Below, in pieces: positions 8,061-17,864 of a stretch of DNA of 64,000 nucleotides. The stretch comes from Ruania zhangjianzhongii (GTDB lineage: Bacteria; Actinomycetota; Actinomycetes; Actinomycetales; Beutenbergiaceae), in the NCBI RefSeq assembly GCF_008000995.1, contig NZ_CP042828.1, forward strand, positions 3,152,882-3,216,881. Direction: 5' to 3'. Below the pieces are notes generated by a model that was given only the letters and a program-made list of their open reading frames with translations, was not told the origin of the DNA and ran no database searches. A program made the translations under genes and the position numbers. How positions within the stretch are numbered: the stretch's first letter is position 1; each line of letters starts with the position of its first letter.

Positions 8061-9173
8061 TCAGACCAGGCGGCGCATCCAGCCGTAGTCGTCCGGGCGG
8101 CGGCCGAACTGCAGGTCGGTCAAGTGGGTGTACAGGCCCTCGGTGACCGGTCCAGCGGTCCCGTCGCCGACGGTGAGATCGAAGTCGGTGCCCTTCAGAG
8201 TGCCGATCGGGGTGACCACCGCGGCAGTGCCGCAGGCGAACACTTCGGTGATCGTGCCGTCCGCCACGCCCTCCTTGACCTCAGCGAGACTGATCGCACG
8301 CTCCTGCACCTCGCGGCCGTCGTCGGCGAGGATCTGCAGGATGGAGCGACGGGTGACGCCCTCAAGGATGGTGCCGGACAGCTCCGGGGTGTGCACGTTG
8401 CCATCGGCGGTGACGAGGAACATGTTCATCCCGCCGAGCTCTTCGAGATAGGTCTCGGTGGCGGCATCGAGGAAGCACACCTGCGCGCAGCCGTTCTCGG
8501 CGGCCTGCTGCTGGGGGAGCAGGCTGGCCGCGTAGTTACCGCCACACTTGGCCGCGCCCGTCCCGCCCGGACCGGCGCGGTGGAAGCCCTCGGCCACCCA
8601 GATGCTCACTGGGGAGAAGCCGGAGGTGAAGTAAGGGCCGGACGGTGAGGCGATCAGCAGGTACTGCACCTCGCGGGAGGGACGCACGCCGAGGAATGGC
8701 TCCGAGGCAAACATGTACGGGCGCAGATACAGCGTGGAGCCGGGGCTGGCGGGCACCCACTCCATATCGGTGTGCACCAGCGCGTCGATCGAACCGAGGA
8801 AGTCCTCCTCGCTCAGCTCCGGCAGCGCCAACCGCCGGGCGCTGGCGGCGAACCGGGCTGCATTGGCCTCGGGCCGGAACGCCCACACCGAGCCGTCCTC
8901 GTGCCGGTAGGCCTTCAGCCCCTCGAAGATCTCCTGTGCGTAGTGCAGCACGGCCGCGGCGGGGTCCAGCGAGAGCGGCCCGTAGGCTTCCACCCGCCGG
9001 TCGGTCCAGCCGTCGGCGTCGCTCCAGGTGGCGCGGGCCATGTGATCGGTGAATACCGTGCCGAACGCCAGGTCGGTCAGTGCCTGCCGCCGCTCGGCCA
9101 GCGACCGCGGGTGCGCGGATGGCCGGATCTCGAACGGGGTGGTGGCCGTGCGGCCGGATAGATCGCTGGTCAT
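8061..9173 (-). CDS. ilvE: Branched-chain amino acid aminotransferase, copy 1
   Basis: PLP-dependent fold-type IV transaminase for the last step of Ile, Leu and Val synthesis (and first step of breakdown). The 370-aa protein has the class-IV signature including EIFEGLKAYRH, LRPYMFASEPFLGVRP and the PLP-lysine segment GAAKCGGNYAAS. Start ATG 9173 follows GGGA about 9 nt upstream; the reading frame extends 30 nt further but without support. A near-identical paralogue lies immediately upstream. The promoter region carries a 13-bp motif shared with leuB. Confidence 0.93.
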   Translation of the reverse strand: MTSDLSGRTATTPFEIRPSAHPRSLAERRQALTDLAFGTVFTDHMARATWSDADGWTDRRVEAYGPLSLDPAAAVLHYAQEIFEGLKAYRHEDGSVWAFRPEANAARFAASARRLALPELSEEDFLGSIDALVHTDMEWVPASPGSTLYLRPYMFASEPFLGVRPSREVQYLLIASPSGPYFTSGFSPVSIWVAEGFHRAGPGGTGAAKCGGNYAASLLPQQQAAENGCAQVCFLDAATETYLEELGGMNMFLVTADGNVHTPELSGTILEGVTRRSILQILADDGREVQERAISLAEVKEGVADGTITEVFACGTAAVVTPIGTLKGTDFDLTVGDGTAGPVTEGLYTHLTDLQFGRRPDDYGWMRRLV

Positions 9174-9193
9174 GTGATGTCCCTCATGCCGTG

Positions 9194-9206
9194 ACTGTCT
9201 CATTAG
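9194..9206. promoter_or_regulatory. Conserved 13-bp motif upstream of ilvE, shared with leuB
   Basis: ACTGTCTCATTAG is identical to 11575-11587 upstream of leuB. Here it extends into an inverted repeat, GTCT-CATT-AGAC. Candidate site for a leucine-biosynthesis regulator of the LtbR/NdgR (IclR) type; the regulator assignment is inference. Confidence 0.4.
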
Positions 9207-9254
9207 ACGGTACCGTCCCGCGGGCGTCCCTCGTGCCCGCTCCGCCTGGCCCGC

Positions 9255-10382
9255 TCAGGCCAGCCGGAACATCCAGCCACGGTCATCGGGCGCGCTGCCG
9301 CGCTGGATGCCGGTCAGCTCGTCGTAGAGGGCAGTGGTCACCGGTCCGGGGGCGCGGTCGCCGACGGTCAGGTCGAAGCTGGTACCGGCGAGCCGGCCGA
9401 TCGGGGTGATCACCGCGGCCGTACCGCAGGCGAACACCTCGGTGACCTCCCCGGTGCGGAGCCCGCCGATCACCTCGGCCAGCGGGAGGGGGCGTTCGTG
9501 CACATCGCGGCCCTGATCCCGGCAGAGGTCGAGCACCGACCGACGTGTCACTCCGGACAGGATGGTGCCGGTCAGCTCCGGAGTGTGCACGGCGCCGTCC
9601 CGGGTCACCACCAGCACGTTCATGCTGCCGATCTCCTCCAGCAGCGTGTTCGTGCCGGCGTCCGGGAAGCAGACCTGGTCGCAGCCCTGCTCAGCGGCCT
9701 GCTGCTGCGGCAGCAGGCTGGCGGCGTAGTTGCCGCCGCACTTGGCCGCGCCGGTGCCACCCGCGCCGGCACGGTGCTGACCGTCGGCCACCCAGATGTC
9801 CACCGGCGCGAAACCGGCGGAGAAGTACGGCCCGGAGGGCGAGGCGATCACCAGGTAGTCCACCACCTGTGCCGACCGCACCCCGAGGAAGGCCTCGGAG
9901 GCGAACATGAACGGCCGCAGGTACAGGCTGGACCCGGGCGTGCTGGGCACCCAGTCCACATCGGCGCGCACCAGAGCGGCGATCGAGGCGAGGAAGTCTG
10001 CTTCGGTCAGCTCCGGCAGGGCCAGACGCCGGGCGCTGGCGGCGAACCGGGCCGCGTTCAGCTCCGGCCGGAACGTCCAGACCGAGCCGTCGGGATGCCG
10101 GTACGCCTTCAGTCCCTCGAAGATCTCCTGGCCGTAGTGCAGCACTGCGGCAGCGGGATCCAGTGACAGCGGCGCGTAGGGCTGCACCCGGCGGTCGGTC
10201 CAGCCCTCGCGCGCGGTCCAGGTGGTGCGGGCCATGTGATCGGTGAAAGCCTGCCCGAAGCCGGGCGCGGCCAGCGCCCGGTCCCGTTCGGCAGCCGAGC
10301 ACGGATCAGGGTGCCGCTGCAAGCGATAGTGCGGTGCGCCGTCGTCGGCCGTAGGTGGGTACGAGAAAGCGGTAGTGGTCAT
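9255..10382 (-). CDS. ilvE: Branched-chain amino acid aminotransferase, copy 2
   Basis: A second IlvE of 375 aa, strongly similar to its downstream neighbour over the whole length (for example EIFEGLKAYRHPDGSVW, RFAASARRLALPEL, AAKCGGNYAASLLPQQQAAE, EVFACGTAAV). The PLP lysine and substrate-loop residues are kept, so both copies look active. Divergence is concentrated in the first 40 residues and in surface loops. It lies 81 nt upstream of copy 1 on the same strand, a clear tandem duplication. The paralogues may differ in substrate preference or in biosynthetic versus catabolic use; sequence does not decide. Confidence 0.92.
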   Translation of the reverse strand: MTTTAFSYPPTADDGAPHYRLQRHPDPCSAAERDRALAAPGFGQAFTDHMARTTWTAREGWTDRRVQPYAPLSLDPAAAVLHYGQEIFEGLKAYRHPDGSVWTFRPELNAARFAASARRLALPELTEADFLASIAALVRADVDWVPSTPGSSLYLRPFMFASEAFLGVRSAQVVDYLVIASPSGPYFSAGFAPVDIWVADGQHRAGAGGTGAAKCGGNYAASLLPQQQAAEQGCDQVCFPDAGTNTLLEEIGSMNVLVVTRDGAVHTPELTGTILSGVTRRSVLDLCRDQGRDVHERPLPLAEVIGGLRTGEVTEVFACGTAAVITPIGRLAGTSFDLTVGDRAPGPVTTALYDELTGIQRGSAPDDRGWMFRLA

Positions 10383-10493
10383 GGCCCTTCCACCTGGGTG
10401 AGGGAACGTCTGGCCCTGGCAGGACGCGCGGGGTCAGGTGGGAAAGAGCGCTGGCGGGCGGGCTGTGCGGGTGGGCTCGCGGGCGCAGGCTCG

Positions 10494-11537
10494 TCAGCCG
10501 CGTACTCGTGCGGCCAGTGCGTCACCGATCTCCGTGGTGCTGCGGGCGCTGCCATCGCGTGCGGCGATGTCCGCACCGACGGCAGCCTCGATGGTCGCGG
10601 CGGCGTCGGTCAGCCCGAGGTGACGGGCCAGCAGCGCGACGGACAGGACCGCTGCCGTCGGGTCGGCCTTCTGTTGGCCGGCGATGTCCGGAGCGGAGCC
10701 GTGTACCGGCTCGAACATCGACGGGAAGGTACGGTCCGGGTTGACGTTGCCGGAGGCTGCCAGTCCGATGCCGCCGGTGATCGCAGCGGCGAGGTCGGTG
10801 AGGATGTCGCCGAACAGGTTGTCGGTGACGATCACGTCGAATCGGGACGGGTCGGTCGCCAGGAAGATGGTGGCGGCGTCCACGTGCAGGTAGTCCACGG
10901 ACACCTCGGGGAACTCGGCGGCCACCGCATCCACCGTGCGCCGCCAGAGGTGACCGGCGTGCACCAGGACGTTGTGCTTGTGCACCAGGGTGAGCGTGCG
11001 CCGCGGGCGGGCCTGAGCGCGGGCGAAGGCGTCCCGGACCACCCGCTCCACCCCGAACGCGGTGTTCACGCTGACCTCGGTGGCGATCTCGTGCGGGGTG
11101 CCCACGCGCAGAGCGCCGCCGTTGCCCACGTACGGGCCTTCGGTGCCCTCCCGCACGACGACGAAGTCCACCTCTCCCGGATCGGCCAGCGGCGAGGGCA
11201 CTCCTGGGTAGAGCCGGGAGGGGCGCAGGTTGACGTAGTGGTCCAGGGCGAAGCGGAGCTTGAGCAGCAGGCCGCGCTCAAGCACGCCGGAGGGCACGGT
11301 CGGGTCGCCGACGGCGCCGAGCAGGATCGCGTCATGGGTGCTGATCGCGGCGAGGTCCTCCTCGGTGAGAGTCTCGCCGGTGGCGTGCCAACGGCCGGCG
11401 CCCAGGTCGAAGTCGGTGCGCTCGATGGTGACGTCGGTGCCGGCAAGGGCGGCGTCGAGGACCTTCAGGCCTTCTGCGGTGACTTCCGGGCCGATTCCGT
11501 CGCCGCCGATCACGGCGAGCTTGATGCTGCGTGCCAT
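10494..11537 (-). CDS. leuB: 3-isopropylmalate dehydrogenase
   Basis: NAD-dependent oxidative decarboxylation in leucine synthesis. The 347-aa protein starts with the family N-terminus [15 protein letters not shown], and contains [17 protein letters not shown] and the metal and substrate region [22 protein letters not shown]-like block; the NAD-binding GSAPDIAGQ segment is near the C-terminus. ATG 11537 is chosen over ATG 11546 because the latter overlaps the predicted -10. Same orientation as the ilvE pair but with its own promoter. Confidence 0.94.
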   Translation of the reverse strand: MARSIKLAVIGGDGIGPEVTAEGLKVLDAALAGTDVTIERTDFDLGAGRWHATGETLTEEDLAAISTHDAILLGAVGDPTVPSGVLERGLLLKLRFALDHYVNLRPSRLYPGVPSPLADPGEVDFVVVREGTEGPYVGNGGALRVGTPHEIATEVSVNTAFGVERVVRDAFARAQARPRRTLTLVHKHNVLVHAGHLWRRTVDAVAAEFPEVSVDYLHVDAATIFLATDPSRFDVIVTDNLFGDILTDLAAAITGGIGLAASGNVNPDRTFPSMFEPVHGSAPDIAGQQKADPTAAVLSVALLARHLGLTDAAATIEAAVGADIAARDGSARSTTEIGDALAARVRG

Positions 11538-11545
11538 GCCTCGCA

Positions 11546-11587
11546 TGCTAACCGGCGTATCAAGGGTCGGACAAACTGTCTCATTAG
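11546..11587 (-). promoter_or_regulatory. leuB: leuB promoter with upstream 13-bp motif
   Basis: On the minus strand TTGTCC (11569-11574), a 17-bp spacer and TTAGCA (11546-11551) stand 8 nt before ATG 11537, fitting a leaderless or near-leaderless start. The motif ACTGTCTCATTAG (plus strand, 11575-11587), identical to the one before ilvE, abuts the -35, a position suited to an activator. Confidence 0.5.
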
Positions 11588-11625
11588 GTGAGCACTGGGC
11601 CGGCGCGCTCGGGCTGTCCGGGCGT

Positions 11626-12138
11626 CTAGGTGATCGGGTCGAGCAGCTGGAATCGCTCCAGCACGACGGCGGAGCTCACCGTGAACTCCTCGCCCACCTC
11701 GGCCAGCCCGTCGGTGAAGAACTTCGCGTGCACCGCGCGCCAGTGCGCGAGCGAGAGGTCCCCCTCCCCCTCGGCAGCGGCGTGTTCGGCGTCCACCTGC
11801 TCGAACCGGCACACGCTGACCTCGGTGGTCACGATCAGGGCCCGGGGTTCGCCGCGACCGTCCAGGATGATCGAGAGGCCACCGGCGCGGGGCAGTGGCT
11901 CACCCTCGGCTTCGAAGCTGGCCATCGCACTCGCAGTACCGGTCTTGGTACCGGCAAGCACAAGGACGAGCAGCGCGTCCGCATCCTCCGGACCCGCGCC
12001 GAACGACCATGCCGGCGGAGCCGCCGTGCCGGCAGCCTGCCTGCCGGTGGCTGCGGCGAGAGCGGACGGGCCGACTCGCCGGCGCGCTGCCGTCCAGTAG
12101 TCGTCAACGGCAGTGCTACTGGTCACCATGACGACCAT
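11626..12138 (-). CDS. ASCH-domain protein
   Basis: A 170-aa protein with an ASCH fold (PUA-like, implicated in RNA binding). The core includes [28 protein letters not shown]-like features, [22 protein letters not shown] and a C-terminal [12 protein letters not shown] proteins are thought to bind RNA or modified nucleosides; no specific substrate can be named. Start 12138 is tentative; ATG 12129 is an alternative. A second ASCH protein lies 750 nt away, on the other side of a membrane-protein gene. Confidence 0.75.
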   Translation of the reverse strand: MVVMVTSSTAVDDYWTAARRRVGPSALAAATGRQAAGTAAPPAWSFGAGPEDADALLVLVLAGTKTGTASAMASFEAEGEPLPRAGGLSIILDGRGEPRALIVTTEVSVCRFEQVDAEHAAAEGEGDLSLAHWRAVHAKFFTDGLAEVGEEFTVSSAVVLERFQLLDPIT

Positions 12139-12218
12139 CGTGCCAGCCACACCGCGCCCGACGACCCGGCGATCCGTAGGCTGGTGCCAGGCAGCATCCG
12201 TCGACTCGAGGAGTTCGC

Positions 12219-12815
12219 GTGAGCACACCAGGTCAGCCGTCAGAGCCCGGCCCCGGACCGCATGGGGCACCCGGCGGGCCGCAACAGCCCGGCCCCAGCG
12301 GTCAGCAGCCGCACCAGGACTACCGCGGCCAGCCGCAACCGCCTGGCCAGCAGCCGCACCAGGACTACCCCGGCCAGCCGCAACCGCCTGGCCAGCAGCC
12401 GCACCAGGACTACCCCGGCCAGCCGCAGCAGCCTCATCAGGACTACCCCGGCCAGCGACCGCGCGGCGATGACCGCGCCCTCGCCGTGCTCGCCCACCTC
12501 TCCCCACTGATCGCTCTCGTGCTCAGCGCGGGGTTCCTCAGTTTCCTCGGCCCGCTACTCGTCTGGCTGATCTGGCGAGAGCGCAGTGACCTGGTGCGCA
12601 ACGCCGCCGCTAGCGCCTTCAACTTCAATCTCACCGTGTGGCTGGCAAGCATCATCGCCTGGATCTGCCTGTTCACGGTGGTGCTGATCCCGCTCGCTAT
12701 CGTGCTGTGGGCGGTGGCCTTTATCGCGCAGATCGTACTCTCCATCCTTGGCGCGATCCGCGCGAATAATGGCGTCGTCTACCGCTACCCGTTCCAGGTG
12801 CCGATCCTGCGCTGA
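12219..12815 (+). CDS. DUF4870-family membrane protein with proline/glutamine-rich repeats
   Basis: 198 aa. Residues 1-88 are hydrophilic and rich in Pro, Gln and Gly, containing a tandem 15-residue repeat (QQPHQDYPGQPQPPG). Residues about 88-190 carry the Tic20/DUF4870 core with membrane segments (LAHLSPLIALVLSAGFLSFL, VWLIW, then two long hydrophobic helices after AASAFNFNLTVW). Function unknown. GTG 12219 is chosen because GAGGAG lies 6 nt upstream. The repeat-bearing head is probably cytoplasmic and disordered. Confidence 0.82.
   Translation: MSTPGQPSEPGPGPHGAPGGPQQPGPSGQQPHQDYRGQPQPPGQQPHQDYPGQPQPPGQQPHQDYPGQPQQPHQDYPGQRPRGDDRALAVLAHLSPLIALVLSAGFLSFLGPLLVWLIWRERSDLVRNAAASAFNFNLTVWLASIIAWICLFTVVLIPLAIVLWAVAFIAQIVLSILGAIRANNGVVYRYPFQVPILR
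12303..12458. repeat. In-frame tandem repeat, 45-bp unit
   Basis: Four copies of a repeat starting CAGCAGCCGCACCAGGACTA at 12303, 12348, 12393 and (shortened, more diverged) 12426. Two full 45-bp units are followed by two 33-bp units; all encode QQPHQDY(P/R)GQP. High identity between units suggests recent slippage, so copy number may vary between strains. Confidence 0.85.
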
Positions 12816-12883
12816 CCGGCGGCTACGGAGCCGCGACCTCACGCCGCAGGTAGCCGTGACCGCAACCTCACGCCGCAGCCGGC

Positions 12884-13282
12884 TCAGACCGCAGCGGGCT
12901 CGCGTACCTTGCGCCGCTGGCGCGGATACAGCAGGGTGAAGCGCTCGGCGACCACATCCTCACCCTCCTGCGCCACCTGAGTGACTTCCACGGTGCGGAT
13001 CAACGCGCGAGGGTGAGCTCCGCCGTCGAGCACGATCGCCAAATCACCCACCTGGGGCAGATCGTCCTCCTCGGCGAACTCCGTTCGCGGAGTGGTCAGC
13101 TCGGTACGCGACCGGGTCAGCACCTCCTCGACCATCTGATCGGCCTCAGCGGAATCGGCGGAGAACGCGAACGCCGGCGGACGCAGCGTGCCGCGGCGCA
13201 ACTGCCCCATCACCGGCTCCAGCACGGCCACCCGGCCCTTGACCCGGGCCACCTGCCAGAAAACCTCGATCTCCTCGCTCAT
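12884..13282 (-). CDS. Second ASCH-domain protein
   Basis: 132 aa, distantly like the protein at 11626-12138: LAIVLDGGAHPRALIRTVEVTQV matches [22 protein letters not shown] in the same relative place, and both end with a ...ERF.LL strand. The N-terminal region (VFWQVARVKGRV) and the segment around GTLRPPAFAF are typical of ASCH proteins. The start ATG overlaps the stop of the upstream membrane-protein gene (ATGA), so the pair is translationally coupled. Confidence 0.75.
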   Translation of the reverse strand: MSEEIEVFWQVARVKGRVAVLEPVMGQLRRGTLRPPAFAFSADSAEADQMVEEVLTRSRTELTTPRTEFAEEDDLPQVGDLAIVLDGGAHPRALIRTVEVTQVAQEGEDVVAERFTLLYPRQRRKVREPAAV

Positions 13283-13911
13283 ACGACTCCTCCGATACGT
13301 AGTCCGATGAGAATCAGCAGCCCAGCCCAGCTCACCGCTGTGGTCCAGATCAGGATAGTCAGGCGCAGCACGGTGGTCGCCGGCATCGGCGGGATGAACC
13401 AGCGCGCGGCGTCCAGGTCCTCGATCTCGGAGGTGAGGTAGTCCGGGATGCGCACCACCCGCCACACTGCCCGGAGCCGGTAGAACAGGCGCAGGCCACC
13501 GGCCTCGAATACGGCGAGCAACCGGGGAAGGATCTCGCCGTCGTCGATGAGCGCGAACGCCTGAATGAGCTGCCCGCGCAGCCGGTCGGGGTCGCGGACG
13601 GCATCGCTGTAGCGCTTGATCCGGATCCACCACAGGGCCACCGCGGTCCAGCCGACGGCGCTCGCCACGAGCAGTCCGAGGCGCCACCAGCCCGAGGCCG
13701 TCGCCGCCAGGACGGTGAAGGCGAGCAGCGCCGGGATCGCCGGCAGCCCGACGAGGATCGCCGGGACGCGCAACACCTTGACGGCGAGCACCACGGTGCC
13801 CAGGTGCTGATCCACCAGTCTGCGCACGTGGCGGGCGGCTGCGGACTCGGCGGGCTCGGCCGGTGAGTCAGTGGACCGCTCGGCGGGCAGGTCCGCGGGC
13901 TCGGTTGCCAT
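13279..13911 (-). CDS. Membrane protein of unknown function
   Basis: 210 aa. A hydrophilic Ala/Glu/Pro-rich head (about 45 residues) is followed by hydrophobic segments near 45-70 (ILVGLPAIPALLAFTVLAA), 73-95 and a C-terminal one near 180-207 (LTILIWTTAVSWAGLLILIG). A cytoplasmic loop between them is rich in Arg and Asp. I do not recognise the family. Its stop overlaps the start of an ASCH protein, suggesting a common function. Confidence 0.65.
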   Translation of the reverse strand: MATEPADLPAERSTDSPAEPAESAAARHVRRLVDQHLGTVVLAVKVLRVPAILVGLPAIPALLAFTVLAATASGWWRLGLLVASAVGWTAVALWWIRIKRYSDAVRDPDRLRGQLIQAFALIDDGEILPRLLAVFEAGGLRLFYRLRAVWRVVRIPDYLTSEIEDLDAARWFIPPMPATTVLRLTILIWTTAVSWAGLLILIGLRIGGVV

Positions 13912-13935
13912 AGGGCGATCATCGCCGCAAACGGC

Positions 13936-14003
13936 AACGGAGCCAAGTTCGGGGGGCGGAGGCAGGTTGTATCTTGGCTCCGACCCCCGAACTTGGCTCC
14001 GTT
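13936..14003. repeat. Long perfect inverted repeat downstream of ilvC
   Basis: Two perfect 20-bp arms, AACGGAGCCAAGTTCGGGGG (13936-13955) and its complement (13984-14003), flank a 28-nt loop that itself contains GTTGTATCTTGGCTCC. It sits between ilvC and the membrane-protein gene, both on the minus strand, and may serve as the ilvC terminator. A related element is at 46869-46932. Confidence 0.8.
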
Positions 14004-14030
14004 CGGCCTACCGCGTCGCGGGTACCTCCG

Positions 14031-15071
<1,041 letters not shown>

Positions 15072-15126
15072 TCATTGTCTGCTACTTGGGTTTCGACCCG
15101 CCACCGTCGCGGCGGGCAGGTGGTGC

Positions 15127-15651
15127 TCAGGCGGAGCGGTGGATGCGCTCCAGGGCCCGGTCGGTCATGGATTTTGGGCCGCGGCCGATCGCCACCGCAC
15201 CGGACTGCACGATCTCACGGACGCCGTACGGCTCCAGCGAGGAGAGCAGGGCGCGGAGCTTGTCCTCACCACCGGTGGCCTCGATGGTCACCGCCTCCGG
15301 AGTCACGTCCACCACGTGCGCCCGGAACAGCTCGACCACCTGCAGTACGGCGGTCCGGGAGGCGTCGTCGGCCTTGACCTTGACCAGGAGCAGCTCACGC
15401 TGCACCGACGAGGTGGGTGCCAGCTCGACGATCTTGATCACGTTCACCAGCTTGTTCAGCTGCTTGGTGACCTGCTCCAGCGGGTTGGACTCCACATCGA
15501 CCACGACAGTGATCCTGGAGATCTCCGGGTACTCGGTGGGGCCCACGGCGAGGGAGTGAATGTTGAAGGCGCGGCGGGCGAACAGTGCGGAGACGCGGGT
15601 GAGCACGCCTGGCTTGTTCTCCACCAGCACCGAAAGGGTGTGTCGGGTCAT
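15127..15651 (-). CDS. ilvN: Acetolactate synthase small (regulatory) subunit
   Basis: 174 aa with the ACT domain at the N-terminus (HTLSVLVENKPGVLTRVSALFARRAFNIHSLAVG), which binds valine for feedback inhibition, and a C-terminal activation domain ending DRALERIHRS. It begins 12 nt after the ilvB stop and precedes ilvC. Confidence 0.96.
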   Translation of the reverse strand: MTRHTLSVLVENKPGVLTRVSALFARRAFNIHSLAVGPTEYPEISRITVVVDVESNPLEQVTKQLNKLVNVIKIVELAPTSSVQRELLLVKVKADDASRTAVLQVVELFRAHVVDVTPEAVTIEATGGEDKLRALLSSLEPYGVREIVQSGAVAIGRGPKSMTDRALERIHRSA

Positions 15652-15663
15652 CTTCTCGATCCC

Positions 15664-17502
15664 TCACTCGTCGCGTTCGAACGCCGGGCTGATGCCGTGG
15701 GCGTACTGGATCTCGTCGTTGCTGACGCCGGCGGCGACCATCGGCCACACCATCGCGTCCCGGCTGACCACGAAGTCGACCACCACAGGCCGGTCGTCGA
15801 TCTCCTCCGCCTTGCGGATGGTGGCGTCCACGTCCGCCACGCTCTCGCAGCGCAGCCCCACGCAGCCGTAGGACTCGGCGAGCTTGACGAAGTCCGGGAT
15901 CCGCCTGGTCTCGTGACCGGTGTTCAGGTCGGTGCTGGAGTAGCGCTGGTCGTAGAACAGCGTCTGCCACTGCCGGACCATCCCGAGGGAGGAGTTGTTG
16001 ATGATCGCGACCTTGATCGGGATGCCCTCCAGGGCACAGGTGGCCAACTCCTGGTTGGTCATCTGGAAGCAGCCGTCACCGTCGATCGCCCACACGGTGG
16101 AGTCCGGCATGCCGACCTTGGCGCCCATCGCCGCCGGCACCGAGTAGCCCATCGTGCCCAGCCCACCGGAGTTCAGCCAGGTGCGCGGATTCTGGTAGCG
16201 GATGAACTGCGCGGCCCACATCTGGTGCTGCCCCACCCCGGCCACGTAGATCGACTCCGGGCCGGAGATCTCGCCCAGCCGGGAGATCACGTGTTGCGGG
16301 GCCAGCAGGCCGTCCTCGGTGGGGGTCCAGCCCAGCGGGTAGGTCTCCCGCAACTCGTCCAGCGAGGCCCACCAGCCCTCGACGTCCGGCCTTCCGTGCT
16401 GGGCCTGCTCCCGCTCCACCTCGGCTGCCAGGTCCGCCAGGACCTCCTTGAGGTCACCGACGATCGGCACGTCCGCGATCCGGTTCTTCGAGATCTCGGC
16501 GGGGTCGATGTCGGCGTGCACCACCGTGGCGCCGGGGGCGAAGGAGTCCAGCCGGCCGGTGACCCGGTCGTCGAACCGGGCGCCGAGCGCAACCACCAGG
16601 TCCGCCTTCTGCAGAGCGGCCACGGCGGCCACCGTGCCGTGCATCCCGGGCATGCCCAGGTGCTGGGGGTGAGAGTCGGGCAGCGCGCCACGGGCCATCA
16701 GCGTGGTCACCACCGGAGCACCGGAGACGTTGGTCAGCGCGAGCAGCTCGGCCGACGCGTTCGCGCGGATCGTGCCGCCGCCGGCGTAGAGCACCGGACG
16801 GCGGGCGGTGGCCAGCAGCCGGGCCGCCTCCTTGATCTGCTTCAGGTGCGGCTTGGCGGCCGGCCGGTAGCCGGGGATGTCCAGGTGGGCGGGCGGCCAG
16901 GCGAAGGTGGTGTCCGCCTGCATGGCGCTCTTCGCGATATCCACCAGCACGGGCCCGGGTCGGCCGGTGCTCGCGATGTGGAAGGCCTCCGCGATCCGAG
17001 CCGGGATCTCCGCCGGATCGGTGATCAGGAAGGAGTGCTTGGTGATCGGCATGGTGATGCCGACGATGTCCGCCTCCTGGAATCCATCGGTACCGATGAG
17101 CGATTCGGCCACCTGGCCGGTGATGGCCACCAGCGGGACCGAGTCCATGTGCGCATCGGCCAGCGGCGTGACCAGGTTGGTGGCTCCCGGGCCGGAGGTG
17201 GCCATGCACACGCCCACCTTGCCGGTCGCCGCGGCGTAGCCCTGGGCGGCGTGCCCGGCGCCCTGCTCGTGCCGGACCAGGATGTGCCGCATGGAGGAGT
17301 CGAACAGCGGGTCGTAGATCGGGAGGATCGCCCCGCCGGGGATACCGAATACCGTGTCGACGCCGGCCGCCTCAAGCGAGCGGACGACCGACTGGGCTCC
17401 GGTCACCTGCTCACCGGTCACGGGTGCGTGCGCACCGGCCGGGGCCAGGGCTGGCTTCGGCGGCTGCGTACGCGGCGGCGTGGGATGTGGCGCGTTCGCC
17501 AT
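15664..17502 (-). CDS. ilvB: Acetolactate synthase large subunit
   Basis: ThDP-dependent condensation of pyruvate with pyruvate or 2-oxobutyrate. The 612-aa protein has a Pro/Ala-rich head of about 30 residues, then the ThDP domain with catalytic Glu79 in [15 protein letters not shown], the central FAD-binding domain, and the C-terminal pyrophosphate motif [15 protein letters not shown]...NNSSLGM. Start ATG 17502 is set by AGGAGGAG 5 nt upstream. First gene of ilvBNC, controlled by the leader at 17553-17708. Confidence 0.96.
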   Translation of the reverse strand: MANAPHPTPPRTQPPKPALAPAGAHAPVTGEQVTGAQSVVRSLEAAGVDTVFGIPGGAILPIYDPLFDSSMRHILVRHEQGAGHAAQGYAAATGKVGVCMATSGPGATNLVTPLADAHMDSVPLVAITGQVAESLIGTDGFQEADIVGITMPITKHSFLITDPAEIPARIAEAFHIASTGRPGPVLVDIAKSAMQADTTFAWPPAHLDIPGYRPAAKPHLKQIKEAARLLATARRPVLYAGGGTIRANASAELLALTNVSGAPVVTTLMARGALPDSHPQHLGMPGMHGTVAAVAALQKADLVVALGARFDDRVTGRLDSFAPGATVVHADIDPAEISKNRIADVPIVGDLKEVLADLAAEVEREQAQHGRPDVEGWWASLDELRETYPLGWTPTEDGLLAPQHVISRLGEISGPESIYVAGVGQHQMWAAQFIRYQNPRTWLNSGGLGTMGYSVPAAMGAKVGMPDSTVWAIDGDGCFQMTNQELATCALEGIPIKVAIINNSSLGMVRQWQTLFYDQRYSSTDLNTGHETRRIPDFVKLAESYGCVGLRCESVADVDATIRKAEEIDDRPVVVDFVVSRDAMVWPMVAAGVSNDEIQYAHGISPAFERDE

Positions 17503-17552
17503 CTCTCCTCCTGCGTTCGACGGGGTTGTGCTGGGGGACATTGCCTGGACAA

Positions 17553-17590
17553 ACAAAAACCCCTCGGCCCGGTCCGGGTGGTCGAGGGGT
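17553..17590 (-). terminator. Attenuator terminator upstream of ilvB
   Basis: On the minus strand ACCCCTCG (17583-17590) pairs with CGAGGGGT (17559-17566), with further pairing CCCGG/CCGGG inside, followed by TTTTTG. It lies between the leader peptide and ilvB. Confidence 0.88.
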
Positions 17591-17614
17591 GCGCGCTCAG
17601 CTGGGATCGTCGAG

Positions 17615-17671
17615 TCAGACGGTCGCGTGAGCGCGCCCGGTAAGTACTACGACGATCGACAGTGTGGCCAT
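17615..17671 (-). CDS. Branched-chain leader peptide of ilvBNC (18 aa)
   Basis: Encodes [18 protein letters not shown], with seven of the first eleven codons after Met specifying Leu, Ile or Val. A -10 TACGAT lies 7 nt before this ATG, so translation is probably leaderless. The peptide ends about 24 nt before the terminator stem, the usual arrangement for ribosome-mediated attenuation by Val, Leu and Ile supply. An in-frame ATG at 17680 overlaps the -10 and is rejected as start. Confidence 0.85.
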   Translation of the reverse strand: MATLSIVVVLTGRAHATV

Positions 17672-17678
17672 GTCTTGC

Positions 17679-17708
17679 ATCGTAGACCCGGAAGAGCCGT
17701 GTCGTCAC
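17679..17708 (-). promoter_or_regulatory. ilvB leader promoter
   Basis: -35 GTGACG (17703-17708), 18-bp spacer and -10 TACGAT (17679-17684) on the minus strand. The rest of the stretch to 17864 holds nothing recognisable. Confidence 0.6.
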
Positions 17709-17864
17709 CTTCCCTCACTTCCCGTCTCGCATACTGGAACTCGGGCTCGCATAGTGGACATCGTGCGGCCTGCCGGGGCAGGCAGCACGGCGGACTCGCG
17801 AACACGCAGTGGTGGTGGGTGCTAGGCGTACCCCACCCTGCCGGACTGCGGGTTCGGCGAGCGA

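Noticed and set aside
12303-12458. Regular repeats suggesting a CRISPR array
   Set aside because: Repeats are contiguous, in frame and coding (QQPHQDYPGQP), without spacers and without cas genes.
17672-17680. In-frame upstream ATG (17680) as start of the ilvB leader peptide
   Set aside because: It overlaps the -10 hexamer TACGAT; the next ATG (17671) has the exact spacing for a leaderless start.
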